This document shows, one piece after another, positions 32,644 to 43,852 of a DNA stretch of 64,000 bases. Each line of letters begins with the position of its first letter. The first letter of the stretch is position 1. Made by a program: the position numbers and the translations under genes. Under the pieces are notes generated by a model, which saw only the letters and a program-made list of their open reading frames with translations, did no database searches and was not told the origin of the DNA. The DNA is from Aporrectodea caliginosa. Its lineage: Eukaryota; Annelida; Clitellata; Crassiclitellata; Lumbricidae. The DNA is taken from positions 232,501-296,500 of the forward strand of contig JACEVL010000153.1 of the NCBI GenBank assembly GCA_020284085.1, written 5' to 3'.

Positions 32644-34277
32644 CAGGGGCGGACTGGCCCGCCGGGAAACCGGGAAATTTCCCGGTGGGCCCCTGCCTAA
32701 ACCGTAGCTATTAGCATACGTCGTACGACCAAAACAAGTTACAACAGACTGCCTGGCCCGAGCCAGGAATTTGATAACGCGTAATGTAATGGAACAGCCA
32801 GGTGGTGCAAAGAAAAGACTTAAAAAACGAAATGAAGAATTGCAAGATGCAGCCCTGGATCCAAAACAACGTAAACTAAAACTAATGTTATCTTAAACCA
32901 TTGAGGTGACACCAACAAATGACAGTTTTCCGATGACATCTTGGGATGCTGGGGGCCCCAGAGCGGCCACTGTGGGTAGTTATGAAGCTTGTCAGAGAGC
33001 TCAAATTATAGAAGTATCACACAGCAGCGGTGAAACTGAAGTTTTGATTCATACAGAAACAACATTCGCGTCTGCAGGCTGACGTCATTCTGTCGCTTTG
33101 TTGCACTGATGCGCCGTCAATTATGCTTCAAAACCTGCCACCGATTTAACTCTTGTTAGGCTATACCGTCAAGTGCATCATTGAGAGCAAACGCAGAAAA
33201 GGCCGAGAAGCATGGGAGAAAAATTGGTGGATAAGGTGATCTAACAACAATGATGTCAAAAACAGCAGTCAATAAAATTCTTGATGCAATCGGCAATCTT
33301 ATGAAGGACATAATTGTCAGCGAAATTGGTGGTGCAACGTGCAACTGGATGGCAGTCAGAACACATCTGTGATTGACAATTAAACGATCATTTTGACACA
33401 GTCTGTCTGGATCCAAGGCAATTTAAAGAACTTACCGACGGTGCAATTCCACTGGGCAGTTTCGACAACATAGCAGAATTAGCCGGCCCTGATGCGACTA
33501 TAGCGGCACGTGGTCTGTATTTTCAAGAATGTACGAGTTACTGTGCATAGGAGGAATTTAGCAATGGTCGTGTGACTCAGAATCTGAAGATTACCCGGAC
33601 ACTATAGCACGGATGAAGGCCTACCACCTGACGCTGGTGAAGATTCGCATCACGGTAGTGACGGTACACACCTCTGATTGGTGTGCGCTGTGAGAGGCGC
33701 TTTATAAATCTTTAAATACAATAACAATAATACATTGGATGCTGATTCACGTGTTGTCTAGGCGCTGGAGCCTGTAAGCAATGTATCAAATGTCACAAGG
33801 TTTTGCACAGGTATATTCATTTAACGCATCTGCTTTCTCCAGTCTGTATACCTTGCTTATCAGTATACTCACTCACTCTGGTTTTTCACAAGTGTATGCT
33901 GTGAAAAAAGTGTACTGTGAGTTAGTAAGCTTAAGATCATCAAGAAACGGCTACGCGTCTCGCTCGGAAATGAAAAACTACAGATGTTCGTGACTACATC
34001 ACTATAGATGATCTGATCCAAGTCATGGCCAAAGATTCACAAGTCTTTGCTAAGATGCTGCTGCTATAGACTCATTTAACGATTTTTCTGTACCGACTCG
34101 CTACCGAGCAATGAATCGTTGAACACTATTCAGTGCAGTTCAACGGTCTACACAGGTAACTGTAGAGTATTTGTTTTCGTAACATAAGTAACAGTGTCTA
34201 GGTCCCATTCACCCATGCTCGTGCGGGCCCTTCGAGGAACTTTTCCCGGTAGAAATTCACATCCCAGTCCGCCCCTG
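32644..34277. mobile_element. Inner hAT transposon, 14-bp TIR and perfect 8-bp duplication
   Basis: CATGTCAC (32636-32643) is repeated exactly at 34278-34285. The ends are CAGGGGCGGACTGG, perfect for 14 bp. The 1,634-bp interior has decayed coding pieces (an ATG near 32791 followed by EQPGGAKKRLKKRNEELQ; GGATCNWMAVRTHL near 33330). It interrupts the C-terminal coding region of another hAT. Confidence 0.93.
33655..33735 (+). mobile_element. LINE/SINE 3' end with (ACAAT)-type tail inside the inner hAT
   Basis: CACCTCTGATTGGTGTGCGC ... GAGAGGCGCTTTATAAATC then AATACAATAACAATA, nearly identical to 53118-53205. Confidence 0.65.
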
Positions 34278-34664
34278 CATGTCACAGTAGCCTCTGGGGA
34301 ACGATCCTTCTCCAAGTTGAAAGTTATTAAGAATTACTTGCGCTCTTCAATGATCCTGGACTTGCTGACTGGCTTGTCACTGATATCAGTTGAACATGAA
34401 TGTGAACGAACCTCGACTACACTGAATTAATTAAGGAATTTGTTGCACAGAAAGCAAGGAAATTTCTCTTTCTGTGAAGAAGTAGCATTGTATATTATTC
34501 TTTTAGAGGTGCACTTGCATTGTTAAAATTTACTTGTTGTACTTGTAAACGATCTTCTAGAATAAAATGATTAGCAATGAAAAACAATTTGGTTGTTTCA
34601 TGGGGTCATATCGTATAGGCCTACTCTGCACAGGGTCCGAAATATCCTAAGGCCGACACTGATA

Positions 34665-35535
34665 CAATACAATACGATACAATACCTACATACACGTATA
34701 ATATGCACATCATATATACACACACACATACATACATAACATACATAGATAGTATACATATTTGACATACTGTGATGCTTGCCTACAATTCTCCAGTTAG
34801 TATTATTATGAGTTTAGCAGCCGTCATGCTAGCAACCGCATTATACAGCGCTGTTCGATTTTGTTGTGGCATCGTACGGGAAACGCGATATGATCTATGC
34901 ACGCTAGAACACGGCCGGATATTCCTCGTTCTCCCTTCTGCATTTCTCTTATATTGCCATAGATGGTATGATCCTGCGTGCATAAACTAATCGATATGCA
35001 AAGATTGTTTGAAGATTCCGGCAACGAAAGGGCGTTATGAAATCCACCTGCGGTCAAAGGAGCGAAGCAAGACACTGTCCTCAGCGACTCTCGACGGAAA
35101 CAATCCATAAAAGGCGAATGGGTGCTGAACCGCGTAACTGATTGCGAACGTGAGACATGTCGCAAGTCGCGACTTGGCGCATTAACCAAGGTGTATGGTC
35201 ACCTTAAGTCTGGCTTTCGATCGCCGCGCAACAGGCTCAAATGGACGAGTCGACGCTCGGCGCAGGGGGCGATCGGGTTGGGTGTATGGATTTTTCGACA
35301 ATCGGCGGGGATGACTGGGTTGGATTGACTCCTCGCGGCGGTTCCGTGTTGATTGGGCGGACGTTGTGACGAATGAATAAATGGAAGGCTTTGTAGAGGG
35401 CGAGAAACAAGGAATGACAATTGATGCAAATGCAAAGCGGAAGAAATAACTCGATTCGCCACAGCACGGTGGGTATTATTCTCGAGGAAGAAAAATGTCG
35501 ACAGCTAAAGGCATAACAAATCCACATGCCAAGTA
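34665..35535. other. No gene seen; ACAT repeats then a CpG-rich part
   Basis: ACAC/ACAT repeats (34680-34770), then unique-looking sequence that is CpG-rich at about 35030-35340. No motif was recognised in the open frames. Confidence 0.4.
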
Positions 35536-36050
35536 TCATGGTCTGCAAACCCGAGGGCGTTTTAGAAACCCGGGTTTCCGGTGTTGGCGGAAGTAAAAAC
35601 TCGGCTACCCGGGTTTTGAGGCTTTACAAACTTTAAAATGATAAGTATTGCTCCACTATATCTTGCGATAAGAACAACGTCGTGGTATGCAGCTACAAAT
35701 TCCAAAGTTCTTCAACATCCAAGAATTGGCATAAAAGAGAAAACTTTATGAAAATCGTGATAGAGGTTGTTTCATATTATATGCAGAATTGTCAAATGTC
35801 ACTTTAAATCGTCTACGTCGCAGCATTAGGAACTGCCAGTGCCAGACCTGACTTCCGGTGAAATTTGCGCAGCAAACACATTGTGTCCAGAGTCTTATCA
35901 CTCAACAGGGAACGGATCTCCGAACACAGAAGACCTGCAACCTAAACAAGTGCTCGACCTCGACAGTTGTCAGAGGAATAGAGAGAAGATACGATATTTC
36001 AGAGTTCACCTAATTAAAACTAAAGAGATTTGGAATCAACTAGTGCAAGA
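35536..36050. mobile_element. hAT relative of 30247-31575 (partial, diverged)
   Basis: It shares CAAACCCG-type end motifs and the internal TAAGAACAACGTCGTNGTATG, AAGAATT, TTGTCAAATG and TCGTCTAC blocks, in the same order as 30370-30800. The following AACGGATCTCCGAACACAG part matches 39855-39950. Confidence 0.6.
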
Positions 36051-36059
36051 TTGTTCGTT

Positions 36060-36320
36060 AGCTGCTGTTTAACGACACTGCGTCATAGCAAAGATCATTA
36101 GCGTCGCCCTCCTTTTTTGTTGTTAATGATTATTTAATACTATTGTACTATTATACTATTATTTTCGCCTGCGATGTTCTATTGCAACAAAACGCAGATG
36201 TTTGTAATTATAGCATTGGTGGGAACGTTTTAAAAGGTGTCTGACTATAACATTACATTTTCAAATATTTTGGCGACATCTTTTGACAGTCAGGATCGTC
36301 GTCGCCTGTCTTGCATTGCA
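36060..36320 (-). repeat. Y hairpin, Z block and degenerate X
   Basis: Y hairpin exactly 36073-36106 (sense outer stem CGACGC/GTGTCG), then TTATAGCATTGG ... AAAAGGTGTCTGA (Z) and a worn X (about 36260-36300). Confidence 0.65.
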
Positions 36321-36469
36321 AGTATTTTCCTCTATTTTAAATGTAAAATGTGGATTCCAACAGGTTAACTCCATCTTCTGGCGTCAAAGGTAGTTGATAC
36401 CGATAGTATAATGATTGTTTTGAGCAGTTTTTACCATATGAATTGCTTAAAAGCCGTAATGGTTATACG

Positions 36470-36840
36470 TCCGATTGCCCGCCTTCCTCGCCATTCCCTT
36501 ATCACCACTTTCATGTCTGAGCATCTCCACTGGCTTCCTCGTAGTGCTCGTATTCATTTTAATGAATTATAATTATTATAATCTCATGACCCCGGCCTCA
36601 TGATTTCACTCTGCCGGATAGGGATGATCGAAATTTTATACCGAGAGTACTTTATGGTGTATTGGCTAAACAATAATTTTCTTTAGCAATAGGTTTCAGT
36701 CACTAATACATTCCTAACCCTCTTATCTATTTGACTATATATTATTTTTGTCTAATCGATATCTAAACTATTGATTTTGTAATCTTGTTGCCTTTGTGTC
36801 AACGAGTTTTTGAAATAAAGGAATAGTAGTAGTAGTAAAA
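36470..36840 (+). mobile_element. CR1/L2-like fragment followed by a LINE 3' end
   Basis: 36476-36565 encodes RLPRHSLITTFMSEHLHWLP, a CR1/L2 block. From about 36566 a different 3' end runs to GAAATAAAGGAATAGTAGTA at 36813-36836, a polyadenylation-like signal with a (GTA)n tail. Confidence 0.55.
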
Positions 36841-37285
36841 TTGTGTTGATTACCATTCGGACGTTCTACAATCTAGCCTCAAAGTACACATGTGATTTTA
36901 TTACTGCGATTCGCAAATTGGTGCAATACGGTATATACTCGTTGTCTTTACTAAGACTTTTCTCTTCTCATGGGGCTTTTCACATTGGGAGCTCCTCTGA
37001 GCTACTACAGCCGCTTTATAAATTGCTAGATACCACTATAGTGACGCTTCGTACAAAGATTCACATTCTCAACTTATAGACAACAGTAAATATATCGTAT
37101 CGATTAAAAGCGTAATGAAGGTGTCGAAGGAATGCATTGCGTCATAATGTTTTAACGATAATATTGGGATTACTATGCGAAAACAGTTTGTACAGTTCTC
37201 GACGTTGAGTGTATGTATGTATGTATGTATTTATGTACGTATGTAGCATGTATGAATGCGTGTATGTATGTATGTATGAGCGCAT

Positions 37286-37582
37286 GCGTTGTATTCTGTA
37301 TATTCTGCTCGTCTCATTGGACGACTACCTAAGTTCTCTCCTGTCTCTGCATACATACGTGATGTGTTGCACTGGCTGCCTATCTCTCAGCGGATCTCAT
37401 ACCGCACTGCTGCTCTAGTTTCTCGCTGCGTTCTTGGCTGTGCTCCATCTTACTTGCGTGATCTTTGCCGCCCAGTGTCCGACGTTGCAGCGCGTCGGGC
37501 GCTTCGTTCTACGACGAGGGGTGAGCTCCTAGTTCCACGGGCACGCTTGGCTATTAAGCAGCGCCGTGCTTTTTCGGTTGTG
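37286..37582 (+). mobile_element. CR1/L2-like LINE C-terminal coding, left half of a split copy
   Basis: The plus strand encodes SARLIGRLPKFSPVSAYIRD, VLHWLPISQRISYRTAALV and RRALRSTTRGELLVPRARLA, ending AFSVV where the CACTA-like element interrupts it. The remainder is at 39135-39312. Confidence 0.85.
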
Positions 37583-39134
37583 CACTCTTAAAATTGCAGA
37601 GTTTTCTCAGCTATGCTTTTCTTAGTTGTTATGATAAACTTCATGGAACTATGCAAAATTGCTATTTCAAGGGAAAATGTAGTTTAGTCAGCAAACTTTA
37701 GCTGGAAGAGGTAACTTGCGCTTTGGTAATTCTGCTAAGAATGCATAGAGGCTAGGCATTCTCAAAATGACTATGCGCTAACGTGTCTTCACAAAGCGTT
37801 TGTCGTTATACCTTATCCAAATACTTATGCAGGCTATGACCCTTAGTTGAAATAACATCGCAACTTAGGTATACATAATCAGCTATGCAAGTTAGCTGGC
37901 TAGCAGCAATGATCGTCATCCATTAAGCCCCGCCAAGAGGTTTTGCTGCATTAACAACGCCACATAGCCAGACATCAGTTATCTGCATCTGATTTGGACA
38001 CCGTTGATTGGCTATTGGCTATCAAGGAATAGGCTGCACGATTTTCAAACCCCGGTCGACCGTCCACGAGGCAATTAACACCCTAATCACTTAAACATCT
38101 GGCAATCTGTAGAGGATGACCACTGTGTGATGTATATATAAGGACGTATATTTAGATATATAATGTGCTTGTTGAACTCATGTATATAACGCTGATGTAG
38201 GCGTAAGATTATATATATTTATATACACGATGTAATTGTAATACTGAACTCTATCAAATCGCGTTGTTAGACTGTTAGACACATCATTCCAGACGAAGTC
38301 GAGTAGACGAAAGGTCGAATGCTCGACAATAAAATTTGAAAAGTCTCTAGTTTGTCTCAAAACCAGAGCCTTTTCTGAATTATACCTATCCCTTATGTCT
38401 AACATCAGCAGCGCCTGGAATAGTCTAGGTCTATGGATACGAATCTAGCCATTAACAGCCAACGACGACAGCGATTCTACAACAACTCTCACCAAAACAA
38501 CTACAACAATGACTACAACAATGGACCACCAGCGAATCATCAACGCAACAACGACTACAGCTCAAGATCGAGAAATGCCAACAGAAGTAGTAGCTTCGGC
38601 CGTATGGCCACGGGTGACCAACGCAACAACTACTACTACTTACACCGCGACTACAACCACACAATAACTGGAACGGAAACCGTCACATCAGCAGTAACAA
38701 CAACTAAGACAACAGCAACACACGCAACAACAACAGCAACAACAACAACAAAGCATCTAGCCTCCAGGCGACCATAGAAGCAACAAGGCATAATGAAAAG
38801 CCAACTACGCTTGCATAGCTACCCTACATAGGCAGCCAGAGCCCCGCTACAACGCTAATTACGAGATCCAACTAAGCATGCGTAGTTACCCTAGATAGGC
38901 AGCCAGTGCTCCCGCTACAACGCTAATTACGAGATCCAGCTAAGCATGCGTAGCTGACCCACCTACAGCGTGCATAGGAGAATCAGCTTGATATTTAAGG
39001 CAAATCACGTACATTCTGATAACTACGCAAAATTACGTGGATCAGCTCAAGGCTTAGTAATCTAATTTTTAGCTATGAATCTTAGCTGTGTTGCCTGCGG
39101 ATTCGGCTGATTTAACTTTGCAAATTTAAGAGTG
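37583..39134. mobile_element. CACTA-like (CMC/EnSpm) non-autonomous transposon
   Basis: The ends are CACTCTTAAAATTGCAGAGT and, inverted, CACTCTTAAATTTGCAAAGT. It sits in a LINE reading frame whose two halves rejoin when the element and one TG are removed (AFSVV|GPST), so the duplication is 2 bp (TG). Many AGCTATGC/GCATAGCT motifs lie near both ends, as in the subterminal repeats of CACTA elements. The 1,552-bp interior has no transposase; an Asn/Thr-rich frame at 38433-38777 is from CAA/ACAAC repeats. Superfamily assignment rests on TIR and duplication length only. Confidence 0.7.
38805..38955. repeat. Tandem duplication inside the CACTA-like element
   Basis: Two units of about 68 bp share GCTACAACGCTAATTACGAG and AAGCATGCGTAG. 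Confidence 0.85.
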
Positions 39135-39312
39135 TGGGACCTTCCACTGGAATGACCTCCCGCTTAAGCTCTGCGCTTTACTTGTGAGCCAACCGGCAGG
39201 GTTCTACAAGTCCCTCAAGTCTTTTTTCTGTAGTCGTGGCTGGGCCGGGAGCGCTTCTGAGTAGTTTCTTGAAGGGGCGCTATATAAATGTTTTGAATGA
39301 ATGAATGAATGA
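39135..39312 (+). mobile_element. CR1/L2-like LINE 3' half and (GAAT)n tail
   Basis: It continues the split LINE: GPST, LPLKLCALL (after a 1-bp shift), FYKSLKSFFCSRGWAGSASE, then a CGCTTCTGAG/GGGGCGCTATATAAAT hairpin and GAAT repeats. Confidence 0.8.
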
Positions 39313-39320
39313 ATTATTGA

Positions 39321-39722
39321 GATCCTGAGTGGCCGAGTGGGTTGGTAGCCCGCTCGTCACGCCGGCGCCCGGGTTCGCTTCCCGGTCGGTCGGTTTATCA
39401 GAGATTAATTTCTCGGATCTTTACTGCGGGTGGCTCGGTCGCAATATAAACGTGGAGTACAATACAACACAATACAACACAACACAATATACTGGGGCGC
39501 GGTGGTATAGGGGTATGTTCGGTGCCTTGCAGCTGGAGGGTTGCGGTTCGAATCCACCTCAAAAGCCGCCGCGTAGGGACCCTGGGCAAGTCCTTCACTC
39601 GCAATTGCTCATGCGCTTTGGCGTGAAACTCCGATTCAGCGTCCGCGCAGTAGTCGGGAGCGCCTCTGAATGGGAAATCTGGTAGGGTGCTATAAGAAGT
39701 GTTCAAATACAATACAATACAA
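39321..39722 (+). mobile_element. Composite SINE: unit B joined to unit A
   Basis: Unit B (39321-39490) starts with a tRNA Ser/Leu-like head: perfect A box TGGCCGAGTGG (39330-39340) and B box GGTTCGCTTCC (39372-39382); it ends in ACAAT/ACAAC repeats. Unit A follows at once (39492-39722) with A box TGGTATAGGGG (39503-39513), perfect B box GGTTCGAATCC (39545-39555), the GACCCTGGGCAAGTCC body, the GCGCCTCTGA hairpin and an ACAAT tail. The same order occurs at 51178-51608 with unrelated left flanks. Confidence 0.88.
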
Positions 39723-39842
39723 TTATACAAGCATACATTCATATAATTATACATACATATACATACCAGCAAGCATACGTGCATACATAACTATAATGCA
39801 TGTAAGCATTTGTCCATGTCTGCATATAATATTATATACATG

Positions 39843-40203
39843 TAGGGCCTATGTATCACTCAACCGGGAACGGATCTTTGTACACAGAAGACCTGCAGCC
39901 GAAAACACTTGCTCGGCCTCGGCAGATGTTGGAGGAATAGAGAGAAGACACGAGTTGACAAACTGTATATAGGTACTGGCCACGTCTTACTCCAGTGCTC
40001 TCATCATATACTTCAATTTCTGTTTTGATAGCAGCAGCCAACGACTGTTTCACGACTCCTAGTGAAAGTGTTTGACGTGGGCCGTGTTTCCATGGCAGCG
40101 TTCATCGCAATCTCTATTTGTTCCTGTAGACTGCTGCAGTGTACGGCGAAACTAATAGATTCAAACCCGAGTTTCAATCGCGTTTAATCGTTGCCCACCC
40201 CTA
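39843..40203. mobile_element. hAT relative, terminal part
   Basis: It shares about 95 bp with 35897-35990 and ends TTCAAACCCGAGTTTCAATC ... TTGCCCACCCCTA, the inverted AGGGGTGGGCAA type end. A further TTTGCCCATCTCT end at about 40361-40373 may belong to another MITE. Confidence 0.5.
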
Positions 40204-40394
40204 ATTCGATCAGCTAATCGTTTTACTATTAGAATTAACTAAAAACGTTGCTAATAAATTAGAACTAGAATTAGCATAAGGCGAGCCGCATGTTTAGAAT
40301 TAGAGTTAGCTGTTTGTCTAATCGATTACCTAAACGATTAGCACCTAATCGATTATTTGCCCATCTCTGGAATATAATTATTATATATCTGAAT

Positions 40395-40545
40395 ATAATG
40401 TATGTATGCATGTGTGCAGGTGTGCATACATGTATATGTGTGTATGTATGCTTGTATGTATTTATGTATGCATGTGTATGTATGTGCGTATCTATGTATA
40501 TATTTATGTATGTGTGTATGTGTGCATGTTTGCATGCATGAAAAC
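40395..40545. repeat. (TATG)n/(TGTA)n microsatellite-like tract
   Basis: Irregular ATGT repeats; frames are artefacts. Confidence 0.85.
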
Positions 40546-40549
40546 ACTT

Positions 40550-41390
40550 GATATAGCGCCTTTTAATTACAAGCAAAGACGCTGCATACATGACTAATCT
40601 AACGGATCTTGAACATGCATCAAACCAAAATAACGCAGTCATGTCGCTTCGAATATTTCAGCACAGGACCTAAAATTGGTGGTGACAGTCACCCCCGCAT
40701 CTTAACCCTGCGTCGACATATTTTTTAGCGGTGGTTGCTATGGTTACCGGACACCAGCATCGCATTTCAAGTTACGCCTCTGGCATTAACTGAAGATTTG
40801 ACTTGATTCCCATTTAATTGAAAAGCCTCGACCTATACACAGTCGCAGAGACGACAGAGTTCCTGGAAATGTCGACTTAGTCATATATCTCGTCCGCTCA
40901 CCATCTATGGGGAAGTATCGTCTAAAATAGATTAGTTTTTGTAATCAACTAAGTATCGAATTAAAGTTATGTTGTATTTTACTGTACTGCGGTAAAAGAT
41001 ATCAAATATCTGAGTATACTAAAATTGTAAGAACACATGTGTTTCAAGAGTTTTGGTGCTAGACGTTGGCGTGAAATTCACAGGGTTCTCGTGTTGGAAG
41101 TAAGAAAGATATCCTAGAGTTTTAGTGTTAGATCTCGGAATGAATCTATTTAGATTTCATGTAGGAAGTCAGAAAGAAGTTCTGATGCTAAAAGCTGGAT
41201 TGAACTCTTAGAGATTTAAGAGTCTTTGTTTGCTCACGTATCATAGCTTTCTGTGATTACCTAAGCAGCACAGAATTTGGAATAAATAATAAAATAAACG
41301 GAAATGTGTAAAATATTGCAGCACAATCGAACATTTTAACGACGCGCATGCATCTAATTTAAAGACATTCTTATAAAGTACTCAGGCTCA
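40550..41390. other. No gene seen
   Basis: AT-rich sequence with a loose approximately 60-bp internal repeat (AGAGTTTTGGTGCTAGA / AGAGTTTTAGTGTTAGA near 41045 and 41115). Confidence 0.4.
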
Positions 41391-41394
41391 ATCA

Positions 41395-41465
41395 ATCAAT
41401 CAATCAATCAGTGAAACTTGATATAGCGCTCCTTCAAGATATCTACTCAGAGGCGCTCAAGGCTG
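41395..41465 (-). mobile_element. CR1/L2-type 3' end with (TGAT)n tail
   Basis: The minus strand ends GAGCGCCTCTGAG ... GGAGCGCTATATCAAG then TGAT repeats (plus strand AATC at 41390-41411). Confidence 0.6.
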
Positions 41466-41504
41466 TCTGTATCTTGTCCTGTCTTGAACCGACCTTGATT
41501 CTAG

Positions 41505-41730
41505 GACACGGACAATTTGGTTTTATCCGCTTCTGTCATTAAATCTCCCGCAATGACTAATCGAGTGATAAATCACTGTTGATGACTTAATGTCATCAGT
41601 CCATGTAATTCTAGGTCTTCCTTGAGCTCTTGATCCTGGAACTCTGCCTAGACATTTTCCTTCTCCAGACAGTCTCCACTCTTCCGCAGCACGTGCTCGA
41701 AATACAATCCGAGCAAACACCTTTCCACTC
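41505..41730 (-). mobile_element. RTE-like LINE C-terminal fragment
   Basis: The minus strand encodes GRVPGSRAQGRPRITWTDDI, matching the RGRPRKRWMDEI region of the full-length element. Confidence 0.7.
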
Positions 41731-42351
41731 CATCAGCCTTCAACACCCATTCAATTATCTTCCCCATACACGTGCGCACCTGGAATTACAAACTAAAGGT
41801 AAAAATGCAACGTTAAGACTTTTTTATACATCTCAATGGAAAAGCCTCATAAGAGGAGACTGGAGATTAAAGCCTGACAAAGCGTATCGCACAAACTTAA
41901 AATAGACAGTATGACCTCACGATATACCTTTTTTCTCTGTTACATACGTTACTCAATTCGCTCTGTTTAAATATCAGACGCAGGTATTTGCGCAGGTGAC
42001 CTAACGCGGTCGCGGTTTACACCTAATACATGTATGCTAGCATTCGACTATTATTTCCTCTATGACTTTTCAGTCAAGTTGTTTTCAAATGGATCCGATT
42101 GCGTGACAATATATACACTGCGACAAGCATATGTAGATATTGCTTGATCTCCTCCGACGTCTACGAGTATCGTTTCCTAATTGAATTCGTTTTATCTGGG
42201 AGCATCAGAAGCCGGACGGATGTCAGCCCCGCGGCGAGTGATCATTGGCGCCAGGCACCTGCTGCTTTCACCCAGAACTATCACTTAATGGAGACCGTCT
42301 GACCGCGCGGCGTCCGACACTGTAAGCACTCATGCAGGATCCCCGATCGGA

Positions 42352-42384
<33 letters not shown>

Positions 42385-42540
42385 TAGATAAATATGTCTG
42401 GAATCACGGTCGCGTGATTGGTGATGACGGGGAAGTGGAGTGTGGGAGAGGGTGACAGCACCTGCGGAGTCTTGCATGTGACAGGATGGCGGTGGAATTA
42501 AACATAGAATAACATATAATCTATTATAATTCTATTGGTT
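41731..42540. other. No gene recognised; CpG-rich part around 42170-42470
   Basis: The second half is rich in CpG and contains the (CGG)n repeat. It could be a promoter-like island, but no transcript unit is visible. Confidence 0.35.
42353..42385. repeat. (CGG)n, about 10 units
   Basis: GGCGGCGGCGGC run in a CpG-rich context. Confidence 0.95.
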
Positions 42541-42544
42541 TGAG

Positions 42545-42790
42545 CGATGTCTTTAGACACCTTTAAAATGCCGTCAAGCAATCTTATATATTCATAAAGC
42601 ACGGCCGTTAGAAACACTAACATCTGCAATTTGCCAACAATTGGTAAGAACTGTACAAATAAATACACATCTCTTTTAGGTGTGACATTTGCCCTATAAG
42701 TGAGGTGGTCTTACAAAGACGGCGGAACCGGCCTATGTTGCCATAAGCTGCCGTTAAACTGTGGATCCAATCCATCCACTTGCTGCAATT
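42545..42790 (+). repeat. Z block and X hairpin
   Basis: TTTAGACACCTTTAAAATGC ... CTTATATA (Z), later the X hairpin 42720-42752 (outer CGGCGG/CTGCCG) and GTGGATCCAATCCATCC, an (ATCC) tail. Confidence 0.7.
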
Positions 42791-42807
42791 ATTTCAATAT
42801 GCTGATT

Positions 42808-43080
42808 TTAAGTAAGTATATTCTTCACTACGACCAACTGCTTATACCGCACTTTGGTTAACATGGCATTTAAACAAGATAAAGCTTTCTTGTCAAAAAC
42901 GTTTCCCTCGTAAGGTTATCTGCCCTTGGGATAATTCGATCGTGCAGTCTCGGCCTCACGGAGTAGGGCTGTGGCCTCTAACGGTGGGAGGAATGGGTTC
43001 ATCACATGGCCCTGATGAAGCAGGACAGCTGCAAGGAGGCACCCGTCCTCCGTTCTGCACATGCCATAGGAACGGTCAGA
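42808..43080 (-). mobile_element. LINE 3' part related to 23805-24190
   Basis: The minus strand encodes DGCLLAAVLLHQGHVMNPFL; the downstream part matches 23805-23990 closely, ending in AAGTAAGT-type repeats. Confidence 0.6.
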
Positions 43081-43082
43081 AC

Positions 43083-43240
43083 TGTTAGAAATAATTTCTG
43101 CCGACGTCAACGACCTTTGTTGCCATAAGATGTCGTTAAATTTCATCCCGATGGCAATACTGCCAAGCAGTGTCATTCCCAAACCTTGATGAAGAAGGAT
43201 GGCGACGCTAATGATCTGTGTTATCACAGTGTCATTCATC
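43083..43240 (+). repeat. X hairpin then Y hairpin
   Basis: X hairpin 43102-43135 (CGACGT/ATGTCG, CAAC/GTTG), about 40 nt, then CCAAACCTTGATGAAGAAGG and a Y hairpin (43203 onward: CGACGC, TAAT/GTTA, shortened bulge). Confidence 0.75.
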
Positions 43241-43244
43241 ATTC

Positions 43245-43555
43245 ATACTTATTGGTTAGGGAGATCGCCTCGCAGCGAGCAGAGTTAGTACGGGTTCGAG
43301 CCATCTCCTCCACTGAGGCGGTTAATGTGTAGCCACCTGAATTAGTCTGGACAGTGACTTCAAAAGCTTCGAACCAACCATCTACTCCACCTGCGACCCA
43401 GCCAACTCGGTTGTAATGAGTACACTGACCGTAGACTGTCGGTGGGGAAATGAGACGGCGAAGGAGAGGACTGGCCACCGGCGCTCATATGCCGAGGCTA
43501 AGAAAATGAAGTCGTTGACACTTCACATCCATAGCCGCCTCTTGGGGTTAGCTTA
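43245..43555 (+). mobile_element. tRNA-like SINE, family D
   Basis: TTGGTTAGGGAGATCG (A-box position) and GGGTTCGAGCCATC (B box) lie about 35 nt apart, then GCCACCTGAATTAGTCTGGA and a GAGACGGCGAAGGAGAGGAC body. Only this copy is in the window. Confidence 0.5.
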
Positions 43556-43579
43556 AGGCACTGGATGGATAAGTCCGTA

Positions 43580-43666
43580 GTTTAACGACATCTCATGGAA
43601 CTAAAAGATGTTGACATCGATTGAAATTCTTTTTGAACAGTTCTCACCACTCCTGTTGCATAATAC
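43580..43666 (-). repeat. X hairpin and CTGTTC flank
   Basis: Hairpin 43586-43619, followed on the plus strand by TTTTTGAACAGTTCTCACCA, a flank also seen at 18386 and 23110. It is interrupted by the MITE at 43667. Confidence 0.65.
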
Positions 43667-43852
43667 CAGGGATGGGCAAATTTCTTGGAAAAATGTAATT
43701 AAATTACAAATTACTTTGGGATATGAAATGTAATTTCAAATTACAAAATACATTGGAAATGTAATTGAATTACAAAATAACAAATTACAAATTGCTCAAT
43801 TTCAAGTAATTTCAATTACGTAATTTCAATTAGGGCCTACTGCCCATCCCTG
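43667..43852. mobile_element. hAT-type MITE with perfect 8-bp duplication
   Basis: CATAATAC (43659-43666 and 43853-43860) flanks a 186-bp element with ends CAGGGATGGGCA and TGCCCATCCCTG, a perfect 12-bp TIR. The interior is made of TGTAATTNAAATTACA-type palindromic units. Confidence 0.93.

Larger units (their letters stand above)
32612..34500 (+). pseudogene. hAT transposase C-terminal dimerisation domain, split by an insertion
   Basis: Skipping the inner element and one copy of CATGTCAC, the plus strand reads IFLTVHVTVASGERSFSKLK and IKNYLRSSM, the conserved hAT C-terminal block. After one more frameshift it continues LDYTELIKEFVAQKARKF. It is typical of ZMYM1-like hAT transposases. No active gene remains. 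Confidence 0.8.
32204..34664. mobile_element. Outer hAT transposon remnant
   Basis: The left end CAGTGCCGCCTTGGG and the inverted right end CAGTGTCGGCCTTAGG look like a worn TIR pair. Between them, split by the inner element, lies a hAT C-terminal dimerisation region. The target appears to be an ATACAAT repeat tail, so the duplication is ambiguous. Confidence 0.6.

Noticed and set aside
38433..38777. Asn/Thr-rich 114-codon frame
   Set aside because: It is built on CAA/ACAAC repeats inside a non-autonomous CACTA-like element.
39321..39390. Functional tRNA-Leu/Ser gene
   Set aside because: A and B boxes are good, but no acceptor-stem pairing or 3' terminator is evident, and the unit is fused to SINE sequence at two loci.
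42160..42480. CpG-island promoter
   Set aside because: CpG-rich with (CGG)n, but no downstream exon or transcript signal is visible; mentioned only as a region.
43002..43060. Hammerhead ribozyme (CTGATGA at 43010)
   Set aside because: No GAAA and cleavage-site partner could be placed with three stems. The X/Y hairpins also lack the hammerhead core and do not fit the HDV-like double pseudoknot by eye.
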